From an uncultured Clostridia bacterium (GTDB lineage Bacteria > Bacillota > Clostridia > Christensenellales > UBA1242): a stretch of DNA of 24,795 bases. Below the pieces are notes generated by a model. That model was given only the letters and a program-made list of their open reading frames with translations. It searched no databases and was not told the origin of the DNA. Shown here piece after piece: positions 21,916-24,795 of the stretch (position 1 is the stretch's first letter; each line of letters starts with the position of its first letter). The position numbers were made by a program, and so were the translations under genes. The stretch lies in NCBI GenBank assembly GCA_947623775.1, contig CANQHL010000012.1:1-24795 (forward strand), written 5' to 3'.

Positions 21916-23076
21916 TCAAATATTTTTTAATAACGGTTTTTTCTTAAATGATAATTTTTTGCTGCGTTCACCCTTGCTTTGCCTTAAAATATTGATACAA
22001 ATCCCAATGCCCGCCATAAACACCATAACCGCTGTTCCGCCACTTGAAATAAAGGGAAGAGGAAGTCCGGTCGGAGGAATTGAACCCGTCACAACAGCCA
22101 CATTGAGCAGTGTTTGCACGGATATTATAAAAGCCACACCCGCCGCAAGCATGGCACCAAATCTATCTGGAGCATTCAGCGAAATTTTGATAAGTCGATA
22201 CGCCAGAAACAGAAAAACCCCAAGCAGCAAGGTTGTCCCGACAAAGCCAATTTCTTCCCCTATTATTGACAATATAAAATCAGACTCTGCAAATGGTAGA
22301 AAAAGGTATTTTTGTCGCGATTTAAACAATCCCACGCCAAAAAGTCCGCCATCACCAAGTGAGTATAGCGATTGAATAAGTTGAAATCCCTCCCCTTGTG
22401 GCGAAGCCCATGGGTCAATAAAAGCAAGCAAGCGTTTCAATCTGTAAGGCTCTAAAATTATAAGCAGCGGAACCATAAGTGCAGCCGGAATTGAAAACAA
22501 AATTGTATGTTTTTTACTCATTCCGCCTATTATCAACATGAAAAGCATAACAAATGCAATACACATCGTAACCGACATAGATGGTTCAAGCATAACCAAA
22601 ATGCAAATTACACCACCAACCGCCAACACGGGGAAAAGCCCTTTAAATGTTTTCATTTTATCGTGGTTGTCAGACATATAAGCAGCGGCAAAAATCACAA
22701 TTGCAAATTTTGCCACTTCAGATGGCTGTATAGAAAATCCCAAAATTGACACCCAGCGTTTTGCTCCATAACTTTCCATACCAAGTCCAGGAATAAACAC
22801 AAGTGCAAGCAAGACAAGGGTTAGTCCGACAATAACCCACTTATATTTTTTTAAAAGGTGATAATCAAAAAATGCAAAAAACACCATGGCGCAAATGCCC
22901 ATCACCACACCAAGCAACTGTTTGAAAAGAAAGAAAAATTTGTTGCCATAGTGATATTCCGCACTGTAATAACTTGCACTGTAAACCATAAGGCAACCAA
23001 AGAGTGCAAGAAAAATCACAATTGCACAAATTATGATTATATCTTTAAGACATTTCGATTTGTAACCTTTCACCAA
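21916..23076 (-). CDS. ftsW: SEDS peptidoglycan glycosyltransferase FtsW (SpoVE-like)
   Basis: The 386-aa polytopic protein has about ten membrane segments. SEDS features include AKRWVSILGFSIQPSEVAKF, AFIDPWASPQGEGFQLIQSL in the large extracellular loop, FAESDFILSIIGEEIGFVG and PTGLPLPFISSGGT near the C-terminus. It polymerises glycan chains from lipid II with a class B PBP; the same family member can be the vegetative FtsW or the sporulation SpoVE, and sequence alone does not decide. The start is TTG (23076) or GTG (23073), since AAGGAG inside the murD 3' end lies seven and ten bases upstream. It overlaps murD by 32 bp, so translation is coupled. Confidence 0.93.
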   Translation of the reverse strand: MVKGYKSKCLKDIIIICAIVIFLALFGCLMVYSASYYSAEYHYGNKFFFLFKQLLGVVMGICAMVFFAFFDYHLLKKYKWVIVGLTLVLLALVFIPGLGMESYGAKRWVSILGFSIQPSEVAKFAIVIFAAAYMSDNHDKMKTFKGLFPVLAVGGVICILVMLEPSMSVTMCIAFVMLFMLIIGGMSKKHTILFSIPAALMVPLLIILEPYRLKRLLAFIDPWASPQGEGFQLIQSLYSLGDGGLFGVGLFKSRQKYLFLPFAESDFILSIIGEEIGFVGTTLLLGVFLFLAYRLIKISLNAPDRFGAMLAAGVAFIISVQTLLNVAVVTGSIPPTGLPLPFISSGGTAVMVFMAGIGICINILRQSKGERSKKLSFKKKPLLKNI

Positions 23077-24355
23077 ACATAATCTCCTTAAACATTACAC
23101 CTCTCACCGCATAAGAAGAAAATTCATCAAAACTTGCACAAGCGGGAGAAAGTAAAATTTTTTGTCCGGCTGCGGCTTTATCCCGAACATAACACGTTGC
23201 ATCTTTCATGCTTTCAAAACAAATTGGATTGTAACCATATTTTTTCCCGCATTCACAAATTTCTTTGCCGCAAGCACCAAAACAAACGACTTCCTCAAAA
23301 TTCCACCCTTTGTTGAAAATTTCATCAAACTTAAAATCTTTATTCAAGCCACCAAGCAAAATCACAAGTCCTTTATCCCCAAGTGAAGAGATGGCGGCTA
23401 TTGTGGAAGAAATGTTTGTTGCTTTGGAATCGTCAAAAACATCGGCACCCCTTAGCCGCCCCAAATACATCAGTCTATGCGGCGGTGCTTTGAATGATGC
23501 AACCGCTTCACGAATAATGTTTGGCTTTATCTTTAATTTCACCGCAATTGCAACTGCAGCCAGCACATTTTCTAGGTTCTTTTCCCCAAACATTGTAATT
23601 TCACTCAGCGGCAAGATTTTTGTTTTGTTGAAAAAAATATAGTTGTTTTTCACATATACGCCTTTATTTAGAATGGTTTTAGAGAAAAAAGTGGTTTTTC
23701 TGGTGAGTGACCAGCGATTTATCCCCTCATCATCATAATTTAAAATCACCTTTTGCCCTCTTTTCTTTATAAGCGTTCTTTTTACTCTTGCATATTCCTC
23801 AAAACTTCCATGTCGGTCTATGTGGTCGGGGGCAAGATTGAGCATGCAGGCAATATCAGCCTTAAAATGTGAAGAAAGTTCAAGTTGAAAATTTGACACC
23901 TCACAAACTATAGTTGAATGCCTGCTTGTTTTGTCGGCAATGGTTGAAAGCGGAAGCCCAATATTTCCACAAACAAAAGTTTCACGCCCGCTATGCTTAC
24001 AAATTTCACCGACAAGAGATGTCACCGTTGTTTTGCCATTTGTTCCGCTAATTCCAACAACTTTTCCTTTTGCAAAAATATAGCCTAGGTCAAGTTCACT
24101 TACAACCGGCGTTCCCTTTCTGATAAAATATGAAATAAGGGTGTTTCCTCTTACAACAATTCCGGGGCTAACCACAATAAGTTGATATTCCTTTTGCATT
24201 GGATTTTTCTCGTTTGCAAAATAATTCGACATCTTGCCCTCATCATCATAAGTAGAAACGCAGGCACCATGCTCATGCAATAATTTGCTTGCCGCCTGCC
24301 CGCTCATTCCCATACCATAAACTAAAACTTTTTTACCTTTTACTTTAAAATTCAT
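23045..24355 (-). CDS. murD: UDP-N-acetylmuramoyl-L-alanine--D-glutamate ligase MurD
   Basis: The 436-aa Mur ligase adds D-glutamate to UDP-MurNAc-L-Ala in the cytoplasm using ATP. Domain 1 opens KKVLVYGMGMSGQAASKLL, and VVSPGI follows. The central ATP site is GTNGKTT at 104-110, with LNLAPDHIDRHGSFEEYARVK beyond it. The C-terminal domain has DDSKATN and VILLGGLNKDF, both MurD hallmarks. All key motifs are present and length is normal. GAGG lies five bases before the ATG at 24355. It is 42 bp downstream of mraY and overlaps ftsW. Confidence 0.96.
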   Translation of the reverse strand: MNFKVKGKKVLVYGMGMSGQAASKLLHEHGACVSTYDDEGKMSNYFANEKNPMQKEYQLIVVSPGIVVRGNTLISYFIRKGTPVVSELDLGYIFAKGKVVGISGTNGKTTVTSLVGEICKHSGRETFVCGNIGLPLSTIADKTSRHSTIVCEVSNFQLELSSHFKADIACMLNLAPDHIDRHGSFEEYARVKRTLIKKRGQKVILNYDDEGINRWSLTRKTTFFSKTILNKGVYVKNNYIFFNKTKILPLSEITMFGEKNLENVLAAVAIAVKLKIKPNIIREAVASFKAPPHRLMYLGRLRGADVFDDSKATNISSTIAAISSLGDKGLVILLGGLNKDFKFDEIFNKGWNFEEVVCFGACGKEICECGKKYGYNPICFESMKDATCYVRDKAAAGQKILLSPACASFDEFSSYAVRGVMFKEIMFGERLQIEMS

Positions 24356-24397
24356 ATTTCCTCGCTTATATATACGAGAAAATTTTTAAAATAATTA

Positions 24398-24795
24398 CTA
24401 AATCATATTGACTGATGCCATAATTCCAAGCAGTGCGGCAATGCCACAGACGATAGTCACCGCCATATAGCAAAACACAATTCTGTTTTCATGTACACCG
24501 CTTTTTTCAAAATGGTGATGAAGAGGTGCCATTTTGAATATGCGTTTGTGTGTTTTTTTGTAATAGCCCACCTGCAAAATATCAGACACCGCCGACAAAA
24601 CAAACATTATCCCGATAATAGGCATAACAAATTCAAGCCCGCTGAAAACGGCAAGTGAGGCAATCATACCACCAAGAGCCAATGAACCTGTGTCCCCCAT
24701 AAATATTTTTGCCGGAAAGCCGTTGAAAAGCAAAAAGCCAACAAGTGAGCCGGCGAGAGCAAATGCAAGAATGCTGTAGTTGTAAAATCCGCTAA
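24398..24795 (-). CDS. mraY: Phospho-N-acetylmuramoyl-pentapeptide-transferase MraY (3' part)
   Basis: The frame runs open off the right edge, so only the last 131 residues are visible. They include membrane helices, the catalytic Asp motif FMGDTGSLALGG and the nucleotide and lipid site APLHHHFEKSG, both diagnostic of MraY. The enzyme moves phospho-MurNAc-pentapeptide to undecaprenyl phosphate to make lipid I. The start lies beyond the window. It is followed by murD in the same direction with a 42-bp gap, the classical dcw order. Confidence 0.95.
   Translation of the reverse strand, partial: SGFYNYSILAFALAGSLVGFLLFNGFPAKIFMGDTGSLALGGMIASLAVFSGLEFVMPIIGIMFVLSAVSDILQVGYYKKTHKRIFKMAPLHHHFEKSGVHENRIVFCYMAVTIVCGIAALLGIMASVNMI

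Overview
The window is one continuous chromosomal segment from a low-GC, endospore-forming Bacillota, most likely an uncultured Clostridia-class bacterium. The evidence is the AT-rich sequence, Shine-Dalgarno sites of the AGGAGG type, the sporulation genes spoIIGA, sigE, sigG and a YlmC/YmxH-type gene, a zinc-type ribosomal protein L28, and an asp23-fakA pair beside rpmB. TGA is used as a stop. I see no rRNA, tRNA, CRISPR array, insertion sequence or prophage. Several promoters fit the sigma-A pattern with a 17-bp spacer, often with an extended -10 TG, and many leaders look very short (about 12 to 35 nt).

Left part (1-5180). A 3' fragment of an unknown gene, perhaps spore-coat-like, meets tlyA at a bidirectional terminator. 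Diverging from tlyA is an accessory three-gene operon: a 101-aa unknown protein, then two tandem, overlapping paralogues of 567 and 578 aa. Each paralogue carries HELNH, the HExxH signature of zinc metallopeptidases, and a shared downstream NExxN(E/D)Y motif. I do not recognise this family; it is the best candidate for something undescribed. A degenerate tandem repeat with a period of about 22 bp follows.

Middle part (5500-11600). Housekeeping genes: fakA and asp23 on the minus strand, rpmB divergent from them, the iron transporter pair feoA-feoB on the minus strand, and nrdR divergent from feoA.

Right part (11300-24795). A minus-strand block is transcribed right to left. It reads mraY (cut by the window edge), murD, ftsW, murA, ftsQ/divIB, ftsA, ftsZ, then spoIIGA, sigE, sigG and the ylmC/ymxH-type gene. 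This joins the division and cell-wall cluster to the mother-cell and forespore sigma factors, as in Bacillus and Clostridia. MraY and MurD make peptidoglycan precursors, MurA commits UDP-GlcNAc to the pathway, FtsW polymerises glycan, FtsQ is a divisome scaffold, and FtsA and FtsZ form the ring. SpoIIGA activates pro-SigmaE, and SigmaG acts later in the forespore. Oddities are the lack of murG between ftsW and murA, an FtsA with no C-terminal membrane helix, an unusual FtsZ tail, and a plus-strand pair (172-aa unknown plus a BspA-like lipoprotein) inserted between ftsZ and spoIIGA. A 46% GC island of unknown nature lies between sigG and sigE.
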